A stretch of DNA of 64,000 nt. Origin: Iris pallida (taxonomy: Eukaryota; Streptophyta; Magnoliopsida; Asparagales; Iridaceae). Location of the stretch: NCBI GenBank assembly GCA_029216955.1, contig JANAVB010002199.1, positions 19,969,822-20,033,821 of the forward strand. The letters run 5' to 3'. The notes under the pieces are model-generated. The model had not been told where the DNA came from. It worked only from the letters and a program-made list of their open reading frames with translations, and searched no databases. The position numbers and the translations under genes were made by a program. Of this stretch, positions 47,942-64,000 are shown one piece after another. The stretch's first letter is position 1. Every line of letters begins with the position of its first letter.

Positions 47942-48650
47942 GTATATGAGTTGAACATCATGTTCAACTTACAAGAAAAAAAAAATGAGGTACACCGAAT
48001 GTCATCCACTATATGTTACTATGCCATTGTCCCTCCATGGAAGCCTACAAGTGTTGCATCTGGCTTTCTTTCTATTATCGCTATCAATCGATGCCTCATA
48101 GTTGTCATCTACGACCGTGTCATTAACCCCTCAAACGAGACCTAAAACCATCGCTTCTAGCTTTCGGCCCTCTCTACAGTAGAGGCCTCGTCGAAATCAC
48201 AATTAAACATCCAATGAATCTGCTAGTCGCAGTGCACCATCCTGCACCGGGGTCGACCATGTCTTCCAACAGCAGGTTGCTAATCCAAAATTGTTTCGTT
48301 CTTTCTATGCTTACAAATAATGTTGCAGGTCTACAAATAACATTATCATCAAGCTACTTGATGAGGTTGCAGATGAATATGTAGACAAGGAATGAAGTCA
48401 CAAATATAGCGATGAAGTATATCAACTATCATCTGCACCTAACGCTGCTTCTTTGAAGATACTTTTGTAAGTTCCGTCTGGTTTTCAACTTGGTTGATAA
48501 TGATGTCTTTTGGGGTTGTTGAACTTGATTTTTGAAGATGTCACCTGTTCTTTCTCCTCTCTGCGCTTCTTCGACGATCTGTCAAGCTTCAAGGAACCCT
48601 GAACTTTCGGCTTTTGGTGGCAAGACGCCTCTTGGTTTATTCTCGAAATT
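47691..48650. other. Intergenic, nothing firm
   Basis: A (CT)n/(TA)n stretch lies at 47907-47942. The text at 48000-48600 has no recognisable domain in any frame. Confidence 0.35.
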
Positions 48651-48654
48651 CATT

Positions 48655-49520
48655 CGGAAAAAAAAAACTGCCGGTTTCTTAAGGGCGCTAGCACGAACGA
48701 CTAGTCATTAAGAAACCCATGAAAGAAAAGGGATTACGGACAAGCCCACCAAAGCAGGATTTCGGGCAGTAGTTGGGGTGGGGAACCTGTGTCCTCGTCG
48801 AGAGAAGACTTTGAAAGGGGTGATTTTCGATAAGCCTTTGTTTAAGCCTTATTTTGAGGTCCCCCGGGAAATGAGTTTGATTGCAAGGTCGTATAAAGAA
48901 AGGGCTCTCGAAACCAATTCACTTGAGTGAGACAGAGGAGAGTGGAATTTCGTGTGTAGGGGTGAAATCTGGAGATCTACGAAGGAAGGCCAAAGGCGAA
49001 GGCAGCTCTCTGGGTCCCTACTGACGCTGGGGTGCGAAAGGCGCCCTCGGGCTTGCTATCGCTACCCCTCGGCTTCGAAGACTACTCTCGCTTCGCTCGG
49101 ATGTTCCTCGTCCCCTGGGTACCACTAGCTTGCAGTACTGTCCTACCCTGCCATGAGTCTCGCTCTACTTACTTTCTTTGTGAAACTATCCTTACTATGT
49201 TAAACTATCCTTACTATGAAAACTCATAGAATGACTCACTGAATTGCAAATTCCTGCATGACCGAGTGAAAGGTCCGACCCGGAAAGCGTTGCCTGCTTA
49301 TCATTTCTCATTCCAAGGAGCTTCCTTGGGAGGCTCCCTTATGGACATGGGAGGTCAGTCAAACCTGCCCGGCCTTCTCACAGATACCCCCCGCAACCAA
49401 TGTGGGCTAGTAGAGGTCCACTTGCTTCACTGACCTACCCCACGCCTGCTGCCTCCCCATGGTTTCAGAGTCGGTCGTGTTCTCTAGGGTTTCGAGCAGG
49501 AATCAACAACGTTCAAATGC
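48655..49520 (+). other. Mitochondrial DNA insertion (NUMT), probably composite
   Basis: This block is clearly more GC-rich than its neighbours and begins after an A run at 48658-48667. Its middle is plant mitochondrial small-subunit rRNA. The parts before (48670-48880) and after (49045-49520) have the look of plant mitochondrial intergenic DNA, but I cannot assign them to genes. The abrupt change after 49041 suggests joined fragments. Confidence 0.55.
48890..49041 (+). pseudogene. rrn18: Fragment of mitochondrial 18S (small-subunit) rRNA
   Basis: It corresponds to the 16S region around E. coli 660-790: TTGAGTGAGACAGAGGAGAG, GGGGTGAAATC, GAGATCTACGAAGGAA, GCGAAGGCAGCTCTCTGGG and GACGCTGGGGTGCGAAAG in order. 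Plastid 16S differs clearly in this interval, so the source is mitochondrial. A few substitutions against the usual plant sequence suggest nuclear decay. It stops mid-gene and cannot be functional. Confidence 0.8.
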
Positions 49521-49995
49521 TTGTCCGAGGTTCTATATCAGCACTTACTCCGCAAAAGGATGCTAACGTCAAGGGTTACAAAAGTTTGGTTTTCTGGGCA
49601 ATCGAAACTTGTTGGTTTCTGAAAACGAATCGATGCGAAAAACAGTCAAGTATTGCTTTGAGATCACCCCAGCATGACAATTTTACTACTCTTTTTAGTA
49701 AACTTGTTGGCAAATTTTCCACTTTTGTTTCTTTAGAAGACCATTCTGCTTACCAGTACTTTTCACTGGTTATTTTTCTTAGCAGTTCGGCTGATAAAAT
49801 TATTCTAGCAGTTTTCCTTACTGAGATTTTAATCAATCTAACAAGCAACACTTCGTTGTTTGAACAGAAATTGATTAGTTCCTCCAGACTTGTAAGAAAT
49901 ATTTATATATATTTGAAATACATAATGTATCATGGTTCCATCACTATTCAAGGTCTTATTGGATTCTCTCGTCATTTTCCACTGTTGGGATTTAT
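49521..49995. other. Non-coding or unassigned open frame
   Basis: A plus-strand frame from 49400 stays open to 49999 (199 codons), crossing from the NUMT into AT-rich DNA. The product resembles nothing I know and begins inside the organellar insert, so it is probably chance or an organellar relic. Confidence 0.3.
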
Positions 49996-49998
49996 TTA

Positions 49999-50474
49999 AG
50001 AGTAATACTATATGTACCTCCAAATTGTCCCTCTAATACATTTCTCCTTATGTGGCAGCTGACGTGGCATGTTAAATAATATTATGTGTCATCTGACATG
50101 TCCGATGACATGACAAATTTTAACCCAAAAAGTTAATTATCCAATTTTGTCCATGTTAACTTAATGTTAATATTAATTAATGTTATTATTAGTGTTAATT
50201 TGATGTTAAAATTAATATTAATTAATGTTAATATTAATGTTAATGTTAATATTAATATTATTATTAATATTAACGTTAATATTAATTTTAATTTTAATGT
50301 TAATGTTAATGTTAACATTATATTTAATGTTAATTTTAATATTAATTTTAATTTTAATTTAATTTTAATTTTAAAATTTGTTATGTCAGCTGCCATATCA
50401 ATATGCCACGTCAGCTGCCACGTAAGAAGAAACGATTTGGAGTTACAATTTGGAGGGACAAATAGTATTATTCT
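49999..50474. mobile_element. Tourist/Harbinger-like MITE with a TTAATn core
   Basis: Terminal inverted repeats of about 100 bp (AGAGTAATACTAT and AGAATAATACTAT at the ends, then CCTCCAAATTGT, and GTGGCAGCTGACGTGGCAT further in) are flanked by a 3-bp TTA duplication (49996-49998 and 50475-50477). The core at 50150-50375 consists almost only of TTAATG, TTAATA and TTAATT words. No coding capacity. Confidence 0.8.
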
Positions 50475-50477
50475 TTA

Positions 50478-51488
50478 CTTAATTGCTGCTTAGAACCAAC
50501 CAACCATAGTTGCATCCATCTCTCTTTTTAAAATTAAGCTTCTCAATGATTAAGGTGAAGAGTGCACTCCTTTATTAGTGCCTATTACTAAACTAATTGT
50601 TTCATCTTTCAATAATAACATAAAAAAAGGGGTCATGTGAGTGCTAGTATTATTCTTTTATCTGATCTATTTACTAAACCACCCTCAAATTTCTCGGGGA
50701 TCTCATCAATTGTTTTGAGCACGTGTCCAACTGGTTGGACTCCAACCCGTTGGACTGGCCAGTCCAATTTTGAAGACGACAAAATCAAACTAACTTTATT
50801 TTTTGGCTAATTAGCATTTAGATGTTGAATTTTATATTAGCTTAGAGTTTAAGTCATGGTCCCATTATAACTAAACATGAATACAAGACCAACGAAGATA
50901 TAATAAAAAAAAATTAAAAATAAAATTTAGAGTTTAAAATTTTTAATTAACGTGTTAGGATTTAAACTTTAAGCTACAAAACGCTAATTAGCTCCTTTAT
51001 AGTTCAATTATAATGCTAGCCAATGTGACTGACCGACTTTGGCTCCACACATTGGAATCGAACAGTCGAAACAAACGCACTGCAATCCAATCTGATTCAT
51101 AAAGGTTTGGACTACTCAAAGGGTCCAAAGTGTCAGACCGAACCGCTTAAGTTTAGCAGCCCGCGGTCCAACCGGTTCAAGACGACGTCTATATATTAAG
51201 GGTATTAACGTCATTACCCATCGATGACGCAACCAAGGGTAGTTTAGGAAATGACTGTAAGAAGTCCATCTATAGAATAGATCGTGTCCCCGTCCGTGTC
51301 CTCGTGAGAAGAAAGCAAACTCTTCCTCTTCCTTCTTTCCCCTTTCGTCGTTGTCGTCTTCTTCTTCTTCAAGACTTCATCTCCCAATTCTTGACAGAAA
51401 CCCTAGAAATAGGGATCCTGACCCCGGAACCCGATCCACTCCGGCAAGGACCACCGATCACCCCCGCCCGCACCCGATAAGGCAAGAG
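50478..51488 (+). promoter_or_regulatory. Upstream region and 5' UTR of the AMMECR1-like gene
   Basis: A TATA-like TATATATT lies at 51190-51197, about 300 bp before the ATG. It is followed by a pyrimidine-rich stretch with CTTCCTCTTCCTT and CTTCTTCTTCTTC (51320-51370), typical of a plant 5' UTR. The exact start site cannot be set. Confidence 0.4.
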
Positions 51489-57265
<5,777 letters not shown>

Positions 57266-58655
57266 TTATACCCGGAAGCAGCTCCAGTTTTTCGGAGCTG
57301 TGTAGGGTACCATTTAAACTTCATTCTGAAGCACTTGGATTAAAATGTTCTTTGAAATCCATCTCTTCCACTAGTTGACCTGCCATCATTTGTTCAAACT
57401 TGTATTTGATGGTTAGATGAAAAACATTAACAATTTGCCAATAACTGGGTCTGCTTCAAGAGACTGTCCATCTGAATTATTTATCTATAAGGATTTACAT
57501 AACGATTACGTAGATCTCTGTTTAAGTAAGTAGCTGCATTGCTTTGCCTTCTATGCACGACTCGCTATTATGGGTCTAATCCTTGGTGCATTGGTCTCTT
57601 AAACTTGTTTGGTTAGCATCTCCAATGCAGTGATGAATCGGTTGGATGAAATGAAGGCTATAACAAAAATTGTAGTATAATGTAACTTGCAAGTAAATGA
57701 GGAATGTTGGAGACTGGTATGTAAACGAAGTTGTAAGCCAATGTTTTCCATGTTAAGTTAGAGAAATATAGCATATGCATCTTTATATTAGCTCCACATG
57801 CAACTCTGTTGCTGTTTTATCATTTTACAATTCTTCTTCTCAAATACCAGATTAAATTGTATCCAATATTTTTTTCCCCATCTTTATTGGATGTACTAAT
57901 GTGCAACAAAATAATAATGCATGTACAATAAAGAACTTTGGATACTCCGTTTCTTTGATTTACTTTGATTTGATGTGCCTTTTCTTGACTATAGATCAGA
58001 GGATCAACTTAGCTTCTCTACTTTCATGTTCTTGCAGAAATTCTCCCCTTGTATTCTCCAACAAATCCCAAGTATGATTATAGGCATCCTCTTTAGAAGT
58101 AATATAGGATCAATTTCATAGCAGTCATCATATCACTGCCATTGTCATTTTTGTTCTATAGGATCAATTTCATAGCAGTCATCATATCACTGCCAAACCA
58201 CTCATAAAATGATTTTAGGTTGGGTAAAATTGACACGTGGCAATCTTTGATCTAAAGGTTGAACATCTCCACTAGTTTTGGTGGGGTAAACAAAAATGGA
58301 CTCGTGTATATATATAAAGAAAGCAATTATATATGGCTCAATTATGAAGACTTATCTCTACTATTATAATGCGGTTTGGAAAACAGCTCAAAACTGAACC
58401 GTCCAAACTGTACGCGTATTCTCCACTAAATAATAATAAAATTAAAAACTAATCTTTCTAAGTATGCATTCCCACCTAGTTTAAGAAAAGAAAAAAAAAT
58501 CTAAAATCATTATAACTACATGAGCATATAATAAATAATAAAATATATTCAAGATTCAAATTATATTTAAAATAAGTCAATGGTATTATCTAACTAAACA
58601 CATCCAAAATTCTAAACAACATATCTATAACAAATCATAATTAAAATATATTCAA
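57266..58655. other. 3' UTR and flank of the AMMECR1-like gene
   Basis: No further gene is recognised. A 39-bp direct duplication lies at 58103-58141 and 58157-58195, separated by 15 bp. AATAAA-like words occur at several places, including 57929. Confidence 0.5.
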
Positions 58656-58658
58656 ATC

Positions 58659-58714
<56 letters not shown>

Positions 58715-58715
58715 A

Positions 58716-58824
58716 ATTACCTCTAGCCTAGTGGTTAAGAGAGATGCATGTGGCGAGATGCATGTGGCCCAAGTGGTCGGAGTTCGAGCCCCAGTGGAGG
58801 CGAGTTCGCCACGATTATCCATTG

Positions 58825-58895
<71 letters not shown>
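58716..58895 (+). repeat. SINE-like head with (TA)n(GA)n tail
   Basis: CTCTAGCCTAGTGGTTAAGA (A box) is followed by an imperfect duplication of GAGATGCATGTGGC, GGAGTTCGAGCCCC (B box) and CGAGTTCGCCAC, then a (TA)n and (GA)n tail. Same family as 13395-13567. Confidence 0.55.
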
Positions 58896-58901
<6 letters not shown>

Positions 58902-59170
58902 GTTGGTTGTAAAACTTTTGAATTCCTAAAATACCCTTGAGTATTTTTAAAACATGATGTTATTATGTCAACTTACATGTCATTTATGTTTAAGAGCCAA
59001 AGCAATAAAGTTTGTATGCTATGAAGTTTCTTTTTGCCATACAATCCTTCATGTTCCAATGGTAATAAATTTTTTTGTCTTTACCATTTTCCAAAGGTTA
59101 TTATTTTCAATGGAAAATTAAAAATAAAATAAAATTCGTACTTCGAAACTTTTACTATTGTAAAAAGAAA

Positions 59171-59211
59171 GCACAAAGCACATGAATAGAGTCACCTGGC
59201 AAAGTCGAAAA

Positions 59212-59282
<71 letters not shown>

Positions 59283-59309
59283 AAAACACATGAATGGTCA
59301 CTTGGCAAA

Positions 59310-59370
<61 letters not shown>

Positions 59371-59397
59371 AAAACACATGAATGGTCACTTGGCAAA

Positions 59398-59447
<50 letters not shown>

Positions 59448-59474
59448 TTTGCCAAGTGACCATTCATGTGTTTT

Positions 59475-59545
<71 letters not shown>
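59171..59545. repeat. (TA)n arrays separating four copies of a 31-bp unit, one inverted
   Basis: The unit CACATGAATGGTCACTTGGC (with flanking CACAAAA and AAAG) occurs at 59280-59310 and 59368-59398. It appears diverged at 59171-59206 and inverted at 59447-59477. Each copy is separated by 45-70 bp of (TA)n. The third and inverted copies plus the TA tract between them form a long perfect inverted repeat. Confidence 0.9.
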
Positions 59546-59699
59546 TCAAAAGTGAGCCGTCCAAATCGTATGTATATCATTATTCATTTAAATAAACTAA
59601 GAAAATAACTAAACAACTACCTAAACACTCCATTAATTATTTTTAAAAAAACAAAACTAAGTATTTAATTATCTAATTTGATTTATTTATGAATCCGGA

Positions 59700-59800
59700 T
59701 CAATAGTCTCGTCCGCGAAGTCTCGCCAAAACTGCAGCCACACCTGACCTGTGCTCGGGTGGCACCCCGCACTACCGCTAGGCTAGTGCCTTAGGGACAT
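59700..59800 (-). repeat. SINE-like fragment
   Basis: Minus strand: CACTAGCCTAGCGGTAGTGC (A box) and GAGCACAGGTC text match the minus-strand piece at 13640-13735. The B box has decayed. Confidence 0.45.
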
Positions 59801-60039
59801 TAGTTAAATATCTACTACACAAAAAATCCACTTGAAACGTAAAACATTAATCCAAATCCACATCGGTTATCTTCACAAATATAAGCAACTTATGATTTTT
59901 TTGGCTTAGCTTCTAGTACTTATTAGTTTGAGTCAATTTGTTTCTTTGTCTCTCTCAATAAACTTTTCGTAGGTTTTACAATCAAATCTTTGACAAAACA
60001 AGGCAATAAAAATTATGCCCAAAGTTGCACTATAACTTG

Positions 60040-60345
60040 ATGGGCCGGGTTTTTTTTTGGCTAGTAGGTTTAAGAGTGGCACTGAATGCAACAGTAAACA
60101 AAAATAAAGTTGCGTCGCCCAGGACAAGAGCTGAAACTTGCAACATGATAACCAAGGAAACCACTCCCCAGACATTAAATCCATCAAGATTTCCTGCACT
60201 TTACTTGGCTGCAGGCAGAAGGGCGACGAGCAGCCCTTAAATTCTTCCAAGCCTGCAGTTCGTGCGTATGACGCACGAACTGAGCAGCAGCACTTCCCTT
60301 TCAATATGAGCAAAGAGACGGTACACTTCAGAAGTGCATACACTT
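60040..60345 (-). pseudogene. Decayed duplicate of the last exon of the RIN13-like gene
   Basis: Minus-strand words CTTTGCTCATATTGAAAGGG, AAGTGCTGCTGCTCA and GGAAATCTTGATGG follow the order of the true last exon (60868-61041), where the same places read CCTTGCTCATACTGGAAGCG, AAGTGTCGCTGCACA and GGAGATTTTGACGG. The frame is lost, so this is a fragmentary tandem copy. Confidence 0.5.
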
Positions 60346-60867
60346 CATAATAAAATAATAACAAGCTCAAATGTTGATAGACTAGTTAGCAACATATTAG
60401 TTGAGCAAGTATTATCTGCATAAGCAAATTAAAGTGCCACAATTTCTGATATTATTGCCGAAATAAACCATTCCAATTACAGATATACATAGATACGCCT
60501 TCTATTTACAATCGATCCCCTGAACGTCCAGCAAGCAGTCTGACGAGTGGCTGTCAGAGCGAGACTGTATATAGCATTAGAACATGTCTCCTTGCTCTCC
60601 AATCGGGATTTGCCACCTAGACTTCCGTCCAGGAAGTTTGTGAACCACTCCGTAATGTCATAAACACTTGGAACCACATAGTGGCTCTTCATGAAGAGCT
60701 CATGAGATTGATCCTGGAATGTCCACCGTGATCTTTAACTGGTACACACTGTAAATATGCCAAAAATCTGGTAGTCTATATATCGTGTCGGCCAAACTAA
60801 GAACAGCCAATGGATGAGAATTTTCTACTTACAGGACTCGCTTTCTATTTACAGTGCAGTAACACAC
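60346..60867 (-). other. 3' flank of the RIN13-like gene
   Basis: A minus-strand open frame (60477-60692, 71 codons) has no recognised domain. It may be 3' UTR or an unannotated exon. Confidence 0.35.
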
Positions 60868-62881
60868 CTAAGCTCTAAAGCCGTCAAAATCTCCTGTAAT
60901 TTCCTTCCAGCGGGTAGAATCGAGATGATCCCTCCTCGAGATCTTCCAGATCATCTCCTCATCAGTCGCATGACAATGTGCAGCGACACTTCGCTTCCAG
61001 TATGAGCAAGGAGCCACTACGTCACAAACATAACAATAGCACTGCACCATTGACATGTCAAGGAATGATTACTATTTTCTTACCATATCGGTTATTGGAA
61101 ATAAAAAGGAACAATACACTAGTAGAAGTCGGCAATCAAACAAATGAATTTGATCATTCTCTGGTGGAAGCATGTGGATTTCAGAATATTAAAGAGAAAG
61201 GGAATGCTAGAGAAAATATCCAATTTCCATACCAACTGTAGATTTTCACTTCCAAGTGAAGGCGAGTTCTTTGCACCCATGAGGATATTTTCAGCAAATT
61301 CTACGACACTTTTCCACGGACGACACTCCGGAAAAGTGTAGCAAAACTCACTGAAAATGCCTTTACAATGATAGTTCGACGCTACTGAAAATGCCTTTAC
61401 AATGATAGTTCGACGCTACGGATCGAACGGCATAGGTTTCGTCGTGATCCGAAGTCCGCACAGAAAGATGTGTCCGTATTGTTGTGGTCAAATAAAAAAA
61501 AAAAACTTGTACGCAAATCATGAAAATATAATAATATACAAAATTTCAAAATAATTCAAAACTCACAAAATGCGCCAAACCGACTGGTGCATTGTGTAGT
61601 TGGGAATGCGTTAGACCGACTGACGACTTCTCTTGCATAGGGAATCTTGGATAAAAAAAAAAAATCCCTGCAGCTAATTTCCCCCACAAATTCTTCACCC
61701 TTTGAAATTTTGTGTTCGTTGCAATCTTTTCAAACACTTCCCAGATTAATTTTCAAATTCATTTCCAAGTGAAAGTTACTTGAACTCTTTTTTGACAATG
61801 TGCAAATTGGTTTATTTAAGGATAATTTGCACTTAAGTACCTTCAACTTCCACTATCTTGCAGGTTGCTACCCGGTTCTGCTTTTAGTAAAACTAGATAC
61901 CTTGAACATTTTTTGCTTCAGGGGAAAAGGAGGAAGAAAGGATGGGGATGCTGCTTTTTTGGTTTAGGGGCAAAATTGTCCTAAAGTAGGCAAATGCTTT
62001 GTACGTGACAGTCAAATGAGAATGAAGCTTAATGGAGGGTAGTTAATTGCAAACACTCAAAAGTTTATGGTAATGATTTGATAATAAAATTAGTACGGGT
62101 GGAAACCTGCAAGAAAGTGAAAATTGTAGGTAGGTCTTTAAATGCAAATTAGCCTTCTTTAAAAGTGCCCACAACAAACAAAATTCTAAGGCCAGGAGGC
62201 AGATATATGCATCTGCATCTTACATTGCTCTCTAACATGAGATACTAAATACAGTTATTAGATTAAGGATATATTTGGATAGGTAAATCGCAATAATTTT
62301 ATGATATTGGTTGATTTTGAGAATGATACTTTAGATGTTAATCCTGAGAGTCAGTCGTTTGGATAAATATCTTGAAACTGAATTCATGGATTTGAAAATT
62401 ATCCATACGCACCCCAAAACTCGATATATTAACTTTATCCTCGTTGAGTCATGTAATTGTTTTGATGATAGCTCTTATAGGATGCAATAACAAGCCACAC
62501 CCAGTTTAGGGAAGGAGTAGAAGAAAATATTCAAGGATTTAACAAATAAAACACCTTCCACAAAGCAAACAAAAAATTTGTTGAACAAATAGAGAGTGGC
62601 TTCCCCCTTCTAGAATCTTCTATTATTCTGAGAAAAGAGGAGAGCAAAAGTCTCTTCTTTAGATGTAGCCAAAAAAGGCATGGTAGGGGGCGCACCATGC
62701 ATGTGATATCCTTGTTGCAAGGGAGAGAGGGAAAGAGAACCTTTTTCTCCTTTTTCTTTTTACTGGGCATGATTATATTTTACATGTTTTCCAACAGCTT
62801 TACATCTAAAACAAACATCATGGACTAAATGATTCAAAAAAAAAATGTCATTCAGGGGGGTAGAATGATAAAGATTGTGGT

Positions 62882-62917
<36 letters not shown>

Positions 62918-63080
62918 CTATATTCTAGTCGATTTTTAAAAGAATCTCATGTTTAATGGTGCTCTTGTTGAAATACAAGAAATAGAAAAGTACCTGAGGG
63001 CAATAACTCTCATGTGGTGTCTTCTTGAAGGGGTATTTGGCACACAAATGCCTGGAGTGAGGATAGTCTCTACAGGCCAC
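60868..63080 (-). CDS. RPM1-interacting-protein-13-like protein, last two exons (partial)
   Basis: Exon at 62994-63080 (29 codons: VACRDYPHSRHLCAKYPF, then KKTPHESYCPQ) joins in phase 0 to the exon at 60868-61041 (58 codons with stop: CYCYVCDVVAPCSYW, HCHATDEEMIWKI, ending GDFDGFRA). The splice sites are GT-AG. The Cys/His-rich RDYPHSRHLC...CYCYVCD...APC..W...HCHAT signature is one I associate with plant proteins annotated as RPM1-interacting protein 13-like. That name is from memory, and a zinc-binding role is inference. The upstream exons should lie beyond 63083. A clear donor-like GTAAGT at 63527-63532 does not give a compatible frame, and the window ends before a start is found. The intron (1,952 bp) holds a 33-residue poly-G tract. 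Confidence 0.65.
61042..62993. other. Large intron of the RIN13-like gene
   Basis: It contains a perfect 34-bp tandem duplication (61349-61382 and 61383-61416, ATAGTTCGACGCT core) and a poly-G tract of about 33 (62881-62915). No coding sequence is recognised. Confidence 0.5.
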
Positions 63081-63567
63081 CTGCATCAAATTTCCTAAGT
63101 CAATGTGAATTCAACAGTTACAACTTTTACAAAGACATAATAACATCAATCTCGATAACAATTCACTACTATCTGTATTTCTTCAGAAAACATGATGCAC
63201 ATAATTATTAACAAATAAATTTTGTTGTTAGCACTGTTAACCTTCTACAATCAATGGCATTTGATTCATGAGAAACCGATGCGATAGCATATATTCCATT
63301 GTTTTAGTGATCAAGGAAGACATCATTGGCATAAATTTAATTCAGCTGTTATATTAATAGATACCCATCTTTGCTGTTTATCTTTTAACACACTATATCT
63401 CATGATGAATGGCTGAGACAATATATCATACCTATGAAGAATCAATTAATTCGGCAATGACCATGGAAAAACCATGAAAAAGTTAATTGAATCAAAGCGA
63501 AACACCGAAACACACACTTACCTTCTGATGTTGTTATATATGAAATCAAAGCCCATATTCTCATCAA

Positions 63568-63950
63568 AATGCTATTTGGCTCTCTAACAAGAGGGAGCTG
63601 ACAACTCCCTAACTAAAAAAGTAAAAAAGTTAATTTGAAATGAAAAGTTAATTTAGAAAGTTAATTTGCAAAGTTAATTTGAAAGGCTAATTTGAAAAGC
63701 TAATTTTAAATGAAAAGTGAATTTAAAAAGCTAATTTGAAAGGTTAATTTAGAAAGCTAATACATGGTGTTTTTTATAGCCACAACTTTTTAAATTAACT
63801 TTTCAAATTAATTTTTTAGTTTTTAATAATTAATTTTAATTCTCCCTCTTCTGACCAACCTACCTATTTTTTCGAGAGAGGGTGGCTTAAAAAAAGTCCA
63901 TGTATTAGGGAGGTTGTCAGCTCCCTCTTGTTAGAAGGAGCCAAATAACA
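63568..63950. mobile_element. TIR element with AAGTTAATTTG repeats
   Basis: The ends pair over about 40 bp: TATTTGGCTC...CTAACAAGAGGGAGCTGACA on the left matches the reverse complement at 63910-63950. The interior holds about eight loosely repeated AAAGTTAATTTGAAA words and its own inverse (63790-63830). No target duplication could be fixed. Confidence 0.65.
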
Positions 63951-64000
63951 TCTTTTGTATTCTTATACTCTCTTCTCAAAACGTCCTATTCAACTGCCTC

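Noticed and set aside
48890..49041. Plastid 16S rRNA origin
   Set aside because: The sequence in this interval matches the mitochondrial small-subunit form and differs clearly from plastid 16S.
49400..49999. 199-codon open frame as a gene
   Set aside because: It starts inside organelle-derived DNA, crosses a composition boundary and resembles nothing known.
63521..63560. An upstream exon of the RIN13-like gene ending at GTAAGT
   Set aside because: The frame compatible with the next exon has a stop (TAA) 12 bases before the donor, and the MITE begins just upstream.

Overview
This is nuclear DNA from a flowering plant. It has intron-split genes of plant families (PLATZ, AMMECR1-like, ARMC7-like, an RPM1-interacting-protein-13-like gene), plant-type retrotransposons, many short TIR elements, long (TA)n tracts and a piece of mitochondrial rRNA. 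The sequence alone does not identify the species. All calls come from reading the sequence; no database search was possible.

Layout. 0.97-2.4 kb: a five-exon PLATZ zinc-binding protein gene on the minus strand. 3.3-8.9 kb: repeats, including a 1.25-kb array of short palindromes organised as a 313-bp higher-order repeat, and a candidate 3-kb solo LTR containing an irregular ATGCGGC array. 9.09-10.0 kb: a complete TRIM (miniature LTR element) with 217-bp LTRs and a 5-bp target duplication. 10.2-10.75 kb: a decayed MULE-type transposase fragment. 12.5-14.7 kb: an hAT-type MITE, SINE-like pieces and a foldback element. 15.5-46.0 kb: the scattered exons of an ARMC7-like gene with at least two segments missing. 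Its interior holds a nested stack: a full-length LINE (17.7-40.0 kb, about 6 kb without the insertion) is cut by a 16.26-kb Ty3/gypsy structure of three giant LTRs and two gag-only internal regions. The first of those LTRs carries an hAT insertion. A copia element with two identical 125-bp LTRs lies 200 bp beyond the LINE. 46.7-50.5 kb: a copia LTR remnant, a mitochondrial DNA insertion and a TIR element with a TTAATn core. 51.5-57.3 kb: a complete five-exon AMMECR1-domain gene (211 aa). 58.6-59.8 kb: (TA)n arrays with inverted units and SINE-like pieces. 60.0-63.1 kb: the 3' end of an RPM1-interacting-protein-13-like gene on the minus strand, with a decayed extra copy of its last exon; the gene runs off the window.

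Order of events, from nesting and target duplications: the LINE inserted first, then the gag-only gypsy element inserted into LINE ORF2 (TSD CAATG). It became a three-LTR array, probably by LTR-LTR recombination, and an hAT element then entered LTR 1. The copia element is probably the youngest insertion, since I see no difference between its LTRs. Only PLATZ, AMMECR1-like and the RIN13-like gene look like working host genes; ARMC7-like appears broken.
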